From positions 1 to 64,000 of the forward strand of contig NZ_AYXG01000203.1 of NCBI RefSeq assembly GCF_000564855.1: DNA of 64,000 bases, read 5' to 3'. Below the pieces are notes generated by a model, which made no database searches, was not told the origin of the DNA, and worked only from the letters and a program-made list of their open reading frames with translations. The translations under genes were made by a program, and so were the position numbers. The DNA is from Actinokineospora spheciospongiae. GTDB taxonomy: Bacteria; Actinomycetota; Actinomycetes; Mycobacteriales; Pseudonocardiaceae. Positions 1-7,265 of this stretch are shown here, piece after piece. The first letter of the stretch is position 1. Every line of letters starts with the position of its first letter.

Positions 1-29
1 GGCCCGGCCCGCACGACGACATTCGACCC

Positions 30-1217
30 ATGCAGCAGTACCGCCGGTTGCTCGGCCTCCCCGGCATGCCCGCCCTGATGCTCCTGCTCTTCTTCGCCAG
101 GGTGCCCGGCGCCGCCACCACGATGGTGCTCACGCTGCACGTCGCGGTGGGCTTCGACCGGGGCTACGGGCAGGCGGGGCTGGTCGGCGCCGCGGTCACC
201 GTCGGCATGGCGGTCGGCTCGCCCTACGTCGGCCGGGTCGTCGACCGCTACGGCCTGCGTCCGATGCTCGTGGTGGTGACGCTGGGCGAGACCGCGTTCT
301 GGCTGACCATGCGGTTCCTGCCCTACGAGGCGCTGCTGCCGGTGGCGTTCGCGGGCGGGGTGGTGGCGCTGCCCGCCATGGCCATCGGGCGGCAGGCCGT
401 CGCCGCGATCGCCCCACCGGAACTGCGCCGCACCGGGTACTCGCTGGACTCGGTGTCGACCGAGCTGTCGTTCATGGTGAGCCCCGCGGTCGCCGTCCTG
501 CTCGCCACCCGCTTCTCCACGGCCACCGCCACGACGCTGCTCGGCGTCGCGGTGTTCCTGGCGGGCGGGGCGCTCGCGGCGATGAACCCGAAGGTCAAGG
601 CGGAAACCGGACCGGGCGCGCCGATCAGGGTGCCGCGCCGGGAGTGGCTGACCCCGCGGCTGGTCGGCGTGCTCGCCGTCGCGGGCGGCGCCACGTTCGT
701 GCTGTCCGGCATCGACGTCGCCCTGGTCGCCGCGCTGCGCGACACCGGTCAGCTCGACTGGACCGGGGTGGTGGTCGCCGGGTGCTCGCTGGCCTCGGCG
801 GTCGGCGGGCTGGTGCACGGCCTCGTCCGGCGCTCGCTGCCGCAGTTGGTCCTGATGGCGCTGCTGAGCGCGCTCACCCTGCCGGTCGGGTTCGTCGCGG
901 GCGGACCGTGGTGGCTGCTGTCGCTGGTGCTGCTGCCCGCCTGCGCCGTGTGCGCGCCGACCGTCGCCGCCACCGGGGAGGGCGTCGCCCGGCTGGCGCC
1001 GCCCGCGGCCGCGGGCGAGGCCGCCGGGTTGCAGAGTTCGGCGTTCACCCTCGGCGTCGCCCTGGGCGCGCCCGCGGTCGGCTTCGTGCTCGACCACGGG
1101 AACGCGGTGCTGGGCTTCGCCGCGGCGGGGCTCGGCGGGCTGCTGGTCGCCCTGGCCGCGTGGCTGCTGGCGCGGGTCCACCAACCCGCGCCAGCGGAGA
1201 TCCCGGCGGCCCCCTGA
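30..1217 (+). CDS. MFS transporter
   Basis: A 395-residue integral membrane protein with about twelve hydrophobic segments, the usual size for a major facilitator superfamily carrier. The GxxxDRxG-type loop between helices 2 and 3 is visible as GRVVDRYGLRP near residues 68-78. The two six-helix halves are joined by a short basic loop around residue 190-205 (the PRREWLTP region). The substrate cannot be told from sequence; drug or metabolite efflux is the usual role of such actinobacterial members. The ATG at 30 is close to the window edge and I see no clear ribosome-binding site, so the start is moderately certain. The gene converges on the next one. Confidence 0.8.
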   Translation: MQQYRRLLGLPGMPALMLLLFFARVPGAATTMVLTLHVAVGFDRGYGQAGLVGAAVTVGMAVGSPYVGRVVDRYGLRPMLVVVTLGETAFWLTMRFLPYEALLPVAFAGGVVALPAMAIGRQAVAAIAPPELRRTGYSLDSVSTELSFMVSPAVAVLLATRFSTATATTLLGVAVFLAGGALAAMNPKVKAETGPGAPIRVPRREWLTPRLVGVLAVAGGATFVLSGIDVALVAALRDTGQLDWTGVVVAGCSLASAVGGLVHGLVRRSLPQLVLMALLSALTLPVGFVAGGPWWLLSLVLLPACAVCAPTVAATGEGVARLAPPAAAGEAAGLQSSAFTLGVALGAPAVGFVLDHGNAVLGFAAAGLGGLLVALAAWLLARVHQPAPAEIPAAP

Positions 1218-1238
1218 GCGGGAGCCGCCGGGGATTCC

Positions 1239-1859
1239 CTACGCCGTGCGGCACCAGTGGGTGAGGTAGGCCGACGCCTCGGCGGCGAGCCAGGCGTCCA
1301 GCTTGGGCACGTTCACGCTGCGCGAGAGGCGCAGCTCGCGGCCGCGGCGGGTGTCGAGGACCAGCGGCCGGGCCCCGGGGCGCAGCTCGGGCATGCAGCG
1401 GTCGAGCACCCGCAGCGCGGCGTTGGCGGCGTCGCGCGGCAGCGGCGCCTCCTTCAGGTACAGCAGCACCACGTGCTCGTCGCCGCGGCGGTCCTCGAAC
1501 GCCAGGTGCGGGCTCACCGCCAGGTCCAGGCTCCCGAAGCCCAGCAGCGCCGACCCCACCGCCACCGGGGTCGCCCCCCGGCCGCGCCACCAGCGCAGGA
1601 AACCCCCGGCGACCTCGGTGAACGCCCGGGCCTGGCCGTTCAGCTCGGCCGCCGCCACGGCCGCGGCGAGCGTGGCCGCCGGGTCGGGGTCGGTGACACA
1701 GGCCTGGACGGCTTCGATGATCGGCCGGTAGAAGACGTGCGCGTAGTGCTCCTCGTCGACGGCCCTGGCGTGCTGGTCGGCGACGATCTCGGTGCGGCCC
1801 CGCCGCCCGGCGGCGGCGTACTCGACGAACGACGACGTGGCGACAACAACGTTCCCCAT
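1239..1859 (-). CDS. Protein of unknown function, 206 aa
   Basis: I do not recognise this family. It is a soluble alpha/beta-looking protein with no signal peptide or membrane span. The ATG at 1859 is chosen because a strong GGGAGGA ribosome-binding site precedes it; longer open frames upstream lack one. A -10-like TAAAAT lies at 1894-1899 on the same strand. The middle part (FEDRRGDEHVVLLYLKE, about residues 125-141) looks like a beta-hairpin bearing conserved charged residues and could be a nuclease or binding core, but that is speculation. It stands alone, convergent with the MFS gene. Confidence 0.65.
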   Translation of the reverse strand: MGNVVVATSSFVEYAAAGRRGRTEIVADQHARAVDEEHYAHVFYRPIIEAVQACVTDPDPAATLAAAVAAAELNGQARAFTEVAGGFLRWWRGRGATPVAVGSALLGFGSLDLAVSPHLAFEDRRGDEHVVLLYLKEAPLPRDAANAALRVLDRCMPELRPGARPLVLDTRRGRELRLSRSVNVPKLDAWLAAEASAYLTHWCRTA

Positions 1860-2113
1860 GCGGTCCTCCCTGGCGGGTCGTGCTCCCGGGAGAATTTTAT
1901 CGCGGGGGTATGACACATCTGTTCGACTGAACGGGTACCGCTGCGGACCTGATGGATTTCCCGTCCGGTTGCCGCACCTGCGGAGCAGTATTCCCACCCA
2001 TTCGCCCACGGCGTTCCGCAATCGATTCCCGGCGCCGATCGGGAGCGGGCGCGGCGGGTCCCCGGTGCGCGCCGGACCGCGGGCAGGCTGGCACCGGGGA
2101 CCACCGCCGTACC

Positions 2114-2323
2114 TCAGCCGACCAGGGTTTTCCCGCCCTCGGTGATGGTGATGGCCAGCGCCGGGCAGGCCTCCGCCGCGTCCAGCGCGTCCTGGTCCGG
2201 TTCGATCCGCGCGGACCGCGCGGTGGCCACCAGGCCGTCCAGTTCGAAATGGTCCGGCGCAGCCGCCGCGCAAACACCCGCGGCTATGCACCGGCCCGCG
2301 TCCACATTCAGATTCCAGGTCAT
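2114..2323 (-). CDS. Ferredoxin, 3Fe-4S type
   Basis: A 69-residue acidic ferredoxin. The cysteines follow C12-x5-C18 ... C53-P54, the pattern of single-cluster 3Fe-4S ferredoxins that pass electrons to cytochromes P450 in actinomycetes. The middle cysteine of a 4Fe-4S motif is absent (Ala/Gly there), which supports a 3Fe-4S cluster. No P450 or ferredoxin reductase gene lies nearby, so its partner must be encoded elsewhere. A TACCGT box six bases before the ATG suggests a leaderless mRNA of its own rather than co-transcription with the gene 14 bp upstream. Confidence 0.85.
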   Translation of the reverse strand: MTWNLNVDAGRCIAAGVCAAAAPDHFELDGLVATARSARIEPDQDALDAAEACPALAITITEGGKTLVG

Positions 2324-2329
2324 CCCGAC

Positions 2330-2335
2330 ACGGTA
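2330..2335 (-). promoter_or_regulatory. Leaderless -10 box of the ferredoxin gene
   Basis: TACCGT reads toward the ferredoxin and is separated from its ATG by six bases, so transcription would start at or next to the start codon. Confidence 0.5.
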
Positions 2336-2337
2336 GA

Positions 2338-2982
2338 TCAGCGCCCGATTTCCTCGAACGTGGCGACGATCTCATCGAGCGCCGGTCCCGCCGCGTCCCG
2401 GCGGTCCTCCAGCGTCCAGGCGATGACCTGGTAGTACGCCCCGTCCCCCTCGACGAGGGTCTGCCAGAACAGCGCGTCCACGCCGTCGATCGAACCGCTC
2501 ATCTCGTAGCGCACCGCCGTGCGCCCGCCCAACCGCATCGGCGTGCCCTGGTCGACCTTCAACACGCCCCCGCCCGCCAGTTCGCTCACCGTGGCCTCCT
2601 CGAAGTCGGGGAAGTCGGTGTAATCGGCCTTGTCGAACGGCACGACCATGACGTAGCGCTCCTGGAAAAGCTGCCCCTGGGCCAGCACCGCGCGCTCGTC
2701 GCGGTACTCCGCGGCCAGCTCGCGCCACCCCTCCGGCACGGTCATCCGGCTGCGCCCGTCGGACGCGGTGACCACCTTGGTCAGCGAGTCGTCGGGCGCG
2801 CTGCGCCGCTGCGGCGTGCCGTTGGTGGCCACCACCAGCCAGGCGACCGCACCGAGCAGCACGACGAGCAGCAGCGACAGCCCCACCCACAACCCGGTCG
2901 GGCGCTTCGGCGGCGGGCCCACCATGCCCCCGGGGAAGTACTGGCCACCGGCGCCGACCTGCCCGGACCACTGCTCAGCCAT
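2338..2982 (-). CDS. Membrane-anchored protein with PsbP/LpqN-like domain
   Basis: A 214-residue protein. A Gly/Pro-rich cytoplasmic N-terminus (about 1-28) is followed by one membrane helix (about 31-53) and an extracellular domain. That domain starts with a TVPEGW-type motif and ends in an ATFEEI helix, an arrangement seen in Mog1/PsbP-like and DUF1795/LpqN-type proteins. The role is unknown; related domains are extracytoplasmic ligand-binding or envelope-associated proteins. The start is the ATG giving MAEQWSG, 81 bp from the divergent peptidase gene. No lipobox is present, so it is a signal-anchor protein rather than a lipoprotein. Confidence 0.65.
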   Translation of the reverse strand: MAEQWSGQVGAGGQYFPGGMVGPPPKRPTGLWVGLSLLLVVLLGAVAWLVVATNGTPQRRSAPDDSLTKVVTASDGRSRMTVPEGWRELAAEYRDERAVLAQGQLFQERYVMVVPFDKADYTDFPDFEEATVSELAGGGVLKVDQGTPMRLGGRTAVRYEMSGSIDGVDALFWQTLVEGDGAYYQVIAWTLEDRRDAAGPALDEIVATFEEIGR

Positions 2983-3063
2983 GCCCGATCCCGCCCCCAG
3001 ACCCCGCGACCCGCCCCTGGCGGCGGGCGACGGCGAGCCTACCGGCCTGGCAGGATCGGGCAG

Positions 3064-4905
3064 GTGACGAATCATCCAGGCGCCGAGGTCCCGGACCACC
3101 TGTTCACCGACGCCGCGGCGGAGGCGCGCTGGCGGGCCCGCTTCCACGCCGCCCGGGTGTCGCTGCCCGACTGGGCCTGGCAGGCGCCCGACCGCACCGT
3201 CTACGCCTCCAACGCCAGCGGCGTGTGGGAGATCTACGCCTGGGACCGGGCCACCGACACCCACCGCCAGGTCACCGACCGCCCCAACGGCACCCTGCAC
3301 GCCACGGTCAGCCCGGACGGCGAGCACATCTGGTGGTTCGACGACACCGACGGCGACGAGTTCGGCTCCTGGGTGCGCGAGCCCTACGGCGGCCGCCCGG
3401 CGGGCGCGGCGGCCGAACCCGCCGTCGCGGGCACCAAGCCCGGCTACCCGGCGGGCCTGGAGATCGGCGACGAGGTCGTCGCGGTCGGCGTCGCCGACGA
3501 CGACGGCACCACCGTCTACCTCGCCCGGGGCGGAGCGGAAGCCGAGGTCGTCTACCGCAACGAGAACGACGGCGGCGTCGCGGCCCTGTCCTTCGACGAG
3601 ACCCTGCTGGCCATCGCCCACTCCGAGCACGGCGACAACCGCCACCCCGCCCTGCGCGTCCTGTCGGTCGCCGACGGCACGGCGGTGGCGGAGAAGTGGG
3701 ACGGCCCCGGCAAGGGCCTCGACGGCATCGCCTTCAGCCCCGTCGAGGGCGACCAGCGGCTCCTCGTCCTGCACGAGCGCCACGGCCGCGAGGAACTGCT
3801 CATCTGGGACGTCGCCGCCGACACCGAGACCGAGATCGCCCTCGACCTCCCCGGCGAGGTCACCGCGGGCTGGTACACCGACGGCGCGGCACTGCTCATC
3901 GCGCACACCCACGAGGCCCGCAACACGCTGCACCGCTACGAGATCAGCACCGGCACCCTGTCCACCTTGGACACCCCGCCCGGTGTCATCAGCGCCGCCC
4001 ACACCCGCAAGGACGGCACGGTCGAGTACTCCACGTCGAACGCGGCCCACCCCACCGCCGTCCGCGCCCTGTTCACCGACGGCACCGACCGCGTCCTGCT
4101 CACCCCACCCGGCGACCCGGCCCCGCCCTCGGCCCCGCTGGTGGACGCGTTCGTCGAGTACGCCAACGGCCGCGTCCACGCCCTCGTCGCCCGCCCCACC
4201 GACGCCCCGGACGGCCCCCTCCCCACCGTCTTCAGCCTCCACGGCGGCCCCCACGCCGCCGACGAGGACCGCTTCTCGGCCTACCGGGCCCTGTGGCTCG
4301 ACGCGGGCTTCGCGGTCGTCCACGTCAACTACCGGGGCTCCACCGGCTACGGCTCAGCGTGGCGAGACGCCATCGAGGGCCGCCCCGGCCTCACGGAGCT
4401 GGAGGACGTCGCCGCCGTCCACACCTGGGCGGTCGAATCCGGCCTGACCGACCCGGCCAAGTGCGTGGTCAACGGTGCGTCGTGGGGCGGCTACCTGACC
4501 CTCCTGGCCCTGGGCACCCAACCCAAGCTGTGGGCAGCGGGCGTCGCGGGCGTCCCGGTCGCCGACTACCTCGCCGCCTACGAAGACGAGATGGAACCCC
4601 TCCGCGCCTTCGACCGAGCCCTCTTCGGCGGCTCCCCCACCGAGGTCCACGACCGCTACGTCGAGTGCTCCCCCCTGACCTACGTGGACCAGGTCCAAGC
4701 CCCGGTCCTGGTCCTGGCAGGCGAAAACGACCCCCGCTGCCCCATCCGCCAGATCGACAACTACCTGGACCGCCTGGCCACCCGGGACATCCCCTACGAG
4801 ATGTACCGCTACGACGCAGGCCACGGCTCCCTGGTGGTAGCCGAAACCATCAAACAGTCCCTCATCGAAGTCCACTTCGCCCTGAAGTCCCTCAACCTCA
4901 GGTAG
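3064..4905 (+). CDS. S9 family prolyl oligopeptidase-type peptidase
   Basis: A 613-residue serine peptidase with an N-terminal beta-propeller (about 20-360) and a C-terminal alpha/beta-hydrolase domain. The catalytic triad is readable as Ser473 (GASWGGYL), Asp556 (GENDPRC) and His587 (DAGHGSL). The FSLHGGPHA stretch before it is the oxyanion-side HGGP motif of the acylaminoacyl-peptidase/S9C group. It would cleave short peptides in the cytoplasm, since no signal peptide is present. The GTG start has a CAGGAT box seven bases upstream, compatible with leaderless transcription. A 14-bp hairpin follows the stop, so it is probably monocistronic. Confidence 0.92.
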   Translation: MTNHPGAEVPDHLFTDAAAEARWRARFHAARVSLPDWAWQAPDRTVYASNASGVWEIYAWDRATDTHRQVTDRPNGTLHATVSPDGEHIWWFDDTDGDEFGSWVREPYGGRPAGAAAEPAVAGTKPGYPAGLEIGDEVVAVGVADDDGTTVYLARGGAEAEVVYRNENDGGVAALSFDETLLAIAHSEHGDNRHPALRVLSVADGTAVAEKWDGPGKGLDGIAFSPVEGDQRLLVLHERHGREELLIWDVAADTETEIALDLPGEVTAGWYTDGAALLIAHTHEARNTLHRYEISTGTLSTLDTPPGVISAAHTRKDGTVEYSTSNAAHPTAVRALFTDGTDRVLLTPPGDPAPPSAPLVDAFVEYANGRVHALVARPTDAPDGPLPTVFSLHGGPHAADEDRFSAYRALWLDAGFAVVHVNYRGSTGYGSAWRDAIEGRPGLTELEDVAAVHTWAVESGLTDPAKCVVNGASWGGYLTLLALGTQPKLWAAGVAGVPVADYLAAYEDEMEPLRAFDRALFGGSPTEVHDRYVECSPLTYVDQVQAPVLVLAGENDPRCPIRQIDNYLDRLATRDIPYEMYRYDAGHGSLVVAETIKQSLIEVHFALKSLNLR

Positions 4906-4923
4906 CGCGACACAAGACGAACT

Positions 4924-4957
4924 GGCAGCCTGGGCGCCCACAAGCGCCCAGGCTGCC
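4924..4957 (+). terminator. Hairpin terminator after the S9 peptidase
   Basis: Perfect 14-bp inverted repeat (4924-4937 with 4944-4957) around a six-base loop, 18 bp after the stop codon. No T-run follows, as is common in high-GC actinobacteria. Confidence 0.7.
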
Positions 4958-5006
4958 CAACCTGATGGCCCCAGAAGACAGCCGTACCAGGTTCAAGGGC
5001 TTCGAG

Positions 5007-5048
5007 AGCCCAATGCTGGTTCCCACTAGCCCGATGCTGGTTCCCACT
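5007..5048. repeat. Tandem 21-bp repeat, two copies
   Basis: Two abutting 21-bp copies (5007-5027 and 5028-5048) differ at a single base. They lie in the non-coding stretch between the peptidase terminator and the tRNA gene. Nothing else is visible between 4958 and 5173. Confidence 0.8.
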
Positions 5049-5172
5049 CACGTGCCCAGCGCCCGCCCACAGGAGGAGCTCGCACCGTGGGGGTCTGGGG
5101 GGTCGCCCCCCAGGACGTGGAAAGGGCGATCCCGGTCCGCGCTTACTGCGGACAGGGACCGCCCAATCGCCC

Positions 5173-5247
<75 letters not shown>

Positions 5248-5263
5248 GTGGAACGAGACAAGC

Positions 5264-6229
5264 CTACCTGACGCCCGCACCGGGGTTGAAGCGGGCTCCC
5301 CTAGTGGCGTCGAGGGCGGGGTTTGCGCTGGTGGTGCGGGGTACGAGGGTCAGCAGGCTGGCTTCGGGCGGGCAGGCGAAGCGGACCGGCGCGTAGGGCG
5401 AGGTGCCCAGTCCGGCGGAGACGTGCAGCCAGGTGTGGGCGCCCCAGCGGGAGCTGCCCCGGGCCCGAGACCGGTCGAGCTGGCAGTTGGTGACGATGGC
5501 GCCGTAACCGGGGATGCGCAGTTGTCCGCCGTGGGTGTGGCCCGCCAGGACGAGGTCGTAGCCGTCTTCGGCGAAGCGGTCGAGGACGCGCGGTTCCGGG
5601 GAGTGGGTGACGCCGAGGCGGAGGGTGGCCTGGCGGTCGGGCTTGCCCGCGATCTCGTCGTAGCGGTCGCGCTTGAGGTGCGGGTCGTCGACCCCGGCGG
5701 CGGCGATGGGGCGGCCGTCGACGGTGAACAGGGTGCGGGTGTGGGTGAGGTCGTGCCAGCCGTGTTCGAGCATGGCGGCGCGGAGGTCCCGCCAGGGCAG
5801 CGGGATGCCGTGGAAGCGCTTGTCGGAGGGGAACAGGTAGCGCGCGGGGTTCTTCGGCTTGGGCGCGTAGTAGTCGTTGCTGCCGAAGACGAACACCCCG
5901 GGCCGGTTGAGCAGCGGGCCGAGCGCGCGCACCACGGCCGGGACGGCCTGCTTGTGCGCGAGGTTGTCCCCGGTGTTGACCACGAGGTCCGGGTTGAGTT
6001 CGTCCAGCGCGGCGACCCAGCGCTGCTTCGACTTCTGCCCGGGCATCATGTGCAGGTCGGAGATGTGCAGCACGCGCAGCGGCCGCGCCCCCTCGGCGAG
6101 GACGGGCAGCGTGGCCTGGCGCAGCGTCCAGTGCGTGCGCTCGAAGCCCGCGGCGTAGGCGAGGGTGGCGGCACCGACCGCGGTGGTGCCGAGTGCGATC
6201 CGGCTGAGGTTCCTGACGACGTCACTCAC
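5264..6229 (-). CDS. Membrane-anchored metallophosphoesterase (Rv3683-like)
   Basis: A 321-residue calcineurin-like phosphoesterase. Metal-binding motifs are ISDLH (residues 56-60), TGDN (86-89), GSNDYY (116-121, replacing the usual GNHD) and GHTHGG near residue 235. An N-terminal hydrophobic stretch (about 9-28) would anchor it with the catalytic domain outside. Members are often linked to cell-envelope phospholipid or UDP-sugar metabolism; the substrate here is unknown. The GTG at 6229 is preferred over an upstream TTG because TACCCT lies exactly seven bases before it. In M. tuberculosis the homologue sits beside ponA2 and whiB4, as here. Confidence 0.85.
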   Translation of the reverse strand: MSDVVRNLSRIALGTTAVGAATLAYAAGFERTHWTLRQATLPVLAEGARPLRVLHISDLHMMPGQKSKQRWVAALDELNPDLVVNTGDNLAHKQAVPAVVRALGPLLNRPGVFVFGSNDYYAPKPKNPARYLFPSDKRFHGIPLPWRDLRAAMLEHGWHDLTHTRTLFTVDGRPIAAAGVDDPHLKRDRYDEIAGKPDRQATLRLGVTHSPEPRVLDRFAEDGYDLVLAGHTHGGQLRIPGYGAIVTNCQLDRSRARGSSRWGAHTWLHVSAGLGTSPYAPVRFACPPEASLLTLVPRTTSANPALDATRGARFNPGAGVR

Positions 6230-6236
6230 ACCCCAA

Positions 6237-6242
6237 AGGGTA
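6237..6242 (-). promoter_or_regulatory. Leaderless -10 box of the metallophosphoesterase
   Basis: TACCCT on the minus strand, seven bases before the GTG start at 6229. Confidence 0.5.
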
Positions 6243-6287
6243 CGGTGCGCCGCCGTCGGCGCCGACAACTCGTTTGGCCTGGCCCGT

Positions 6288-6293
6288 TACGCT
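6288..6293 (+). promoter_or_regulatory. Leaderless -10 box of the YqeY gene
   Basis: TACGCT six bases before the ATG at 6300; it is divergent from the metallophosphoesterase promoter 46 bp away. Confidence 0.5.
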
Positions 6294-6299
6294 CGTCGC

Positions 6300-6770
6300 A
6301 TGGCTGAGCTGAAGAACCGGTTGCAGGCGGACCTGACCGCCGCGATGAAGGGCCGGGAGAAGACCAGGGTCGCGACCCTGCGCATGGCGCTTGCCGCGAT
6401 CACCACCGCCGAGGTCGCGGGCGACGAGGCCGTGCAGCTCACCGACGACGAGGTGCTCAAGGTCCTCACCCGCGAGGTCAAGAAGCGCAAGGAGGCCTCC
6501 ACGGCCTTCGCGGGCGCGGGCCGCGCCGAGCAGGCCCAACAGGAACTCGACGAGGCCGCCGTCCTCGACGAGTACCTCCCCAAGCAACTCGACGACGCGG
6601 AACTGACCGCCCTGGTGGCCACCGCGGTCGAGGAGGTCACCGCCCAACTCGGCGAGACCCCCGGGCCTCGCCAGATGGGCCAGGTCATGAAGGCCGCCAA
6701 CGCCAAGGTCGCGGGCCGCGCCGAGGGCGGCCGCGTCGCCGCCGCCGTGAAGGCCCGCCTGACGGGCTGA
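6300..6770 (+). CDS. GatB/YqeY domain protein
   Basis: A 156-residue cytoplasmic protein that spans the whole YqeY family length. It begins with the helical N-terminal part (LKNRLQADLTAAMKGRE) and ends with the GatB-tail-like three-helix domain (about 95-156, including PGPRQMGQVMKA). The C-terminal domain resembles the tRNA-binding tail of the GatB amidotransferase subunit, so a tRNA-related role is suspected but unproven in the family. An intrinsic terminator follows 13 bp after the stop, so the gene is transcribed alone. Confidence 0.9.
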   Translation: MAELKNRLQADLTAAMKGREKTRVATLRMALAAITTAEVAGDEAVQLTDDEVLKVLTREVKKRKEASTAFAGAGRAEQAQQELDEAAVLDEYLPKQLDDAELTALVATAVEEVTAQLGETPGPRQMGQVMKAANAKVAGRAEGGRVAAAVKARLTG

Positions 6771-6783
6771 CCACGCACCCGCT

Positions 6784-6817
6784 CGAGGGCGCCCGGGAAA
6801 CCTTCCGGGCGCCCTCG
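6784..6817 (+). terminator. Intrinsic terminator after YqeY
   Basis: 13-bp perfect stem (6784-6796 with 6805-6817) with an eight-base loop, followed at once by CGC and TTTT. Confidence 0.85.
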
Positions 6818-7081
6818 CGCTTTTCGGCGAGCCACCACACCCCGCCCGACCCGACCCCACCGCTCCCATGCACACCGCGGCATCCTCCGACTGCCTCGCC
6901 GCCCCGACGAACCACATTTCGGTGCCCACTCCGCCCCGCCGCGCCCCCACCGACCCTGCTCGGCTTCCTCGCAACGACCGGACTCCGCCCAGACAGCCGC
7001 AACAGCCCGCCCTGTCAACACAGCCCGGCTCCGCTCGACACCGGCCGACCTGGCGCGGCCCCGCTCGTTCCGATTAGCCTC
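6818..7081. other. Non-coding stretch, C-rich on the plus strand
   Basis: No credible gene: open frames here have poor codon bias and no ribosome-binding sites. The plus strand is strongly C-over-G biased. I see no promoter or operator. Confidence 0.5.
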
Positions 7082-7145
7082 GCCCGGCTGCCCGGCTGCC
7101 CGGCTGCCCGGCTGCCCGGCTGCCCGGCTGCCCGGCCGCCCGGCT
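7082..7145. repeat. 8-bp microsatellite, eight copies
   Basis: Eight consecutive copies of the octamer GCCCGGCT, the seventh with a T-to-C change, running into further CGGCC units to about 7165. It is intergenic, between the YqeY terminator and the PBP terminator, and could vary in copy number by slippage. Confidence 0.9.
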
Positions 7146-7215
7146 CGGCCCGGCCCGGCCAGCCCGGCCTGCCTGCCTGGTCCGGCTCCGCTCGGTGCGG
7201 CCTGCTTGGAATGGC

Positions 7216-7251
7216 TGTGGGCCCCGCACCCACTGGGGTGCGGGGCCCACA
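7216..7251 (-). terminator. Hairpin terminator after ponA2-like gene
   Basis: Perfect 16-bp stem (7216-7231 with 7236-7251) with a four-base loop, 14 bp beyond the PBP stop codon. Confidence 0.75.
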
Positions 7252-7265
7252 CGTACTGCTTGGAC

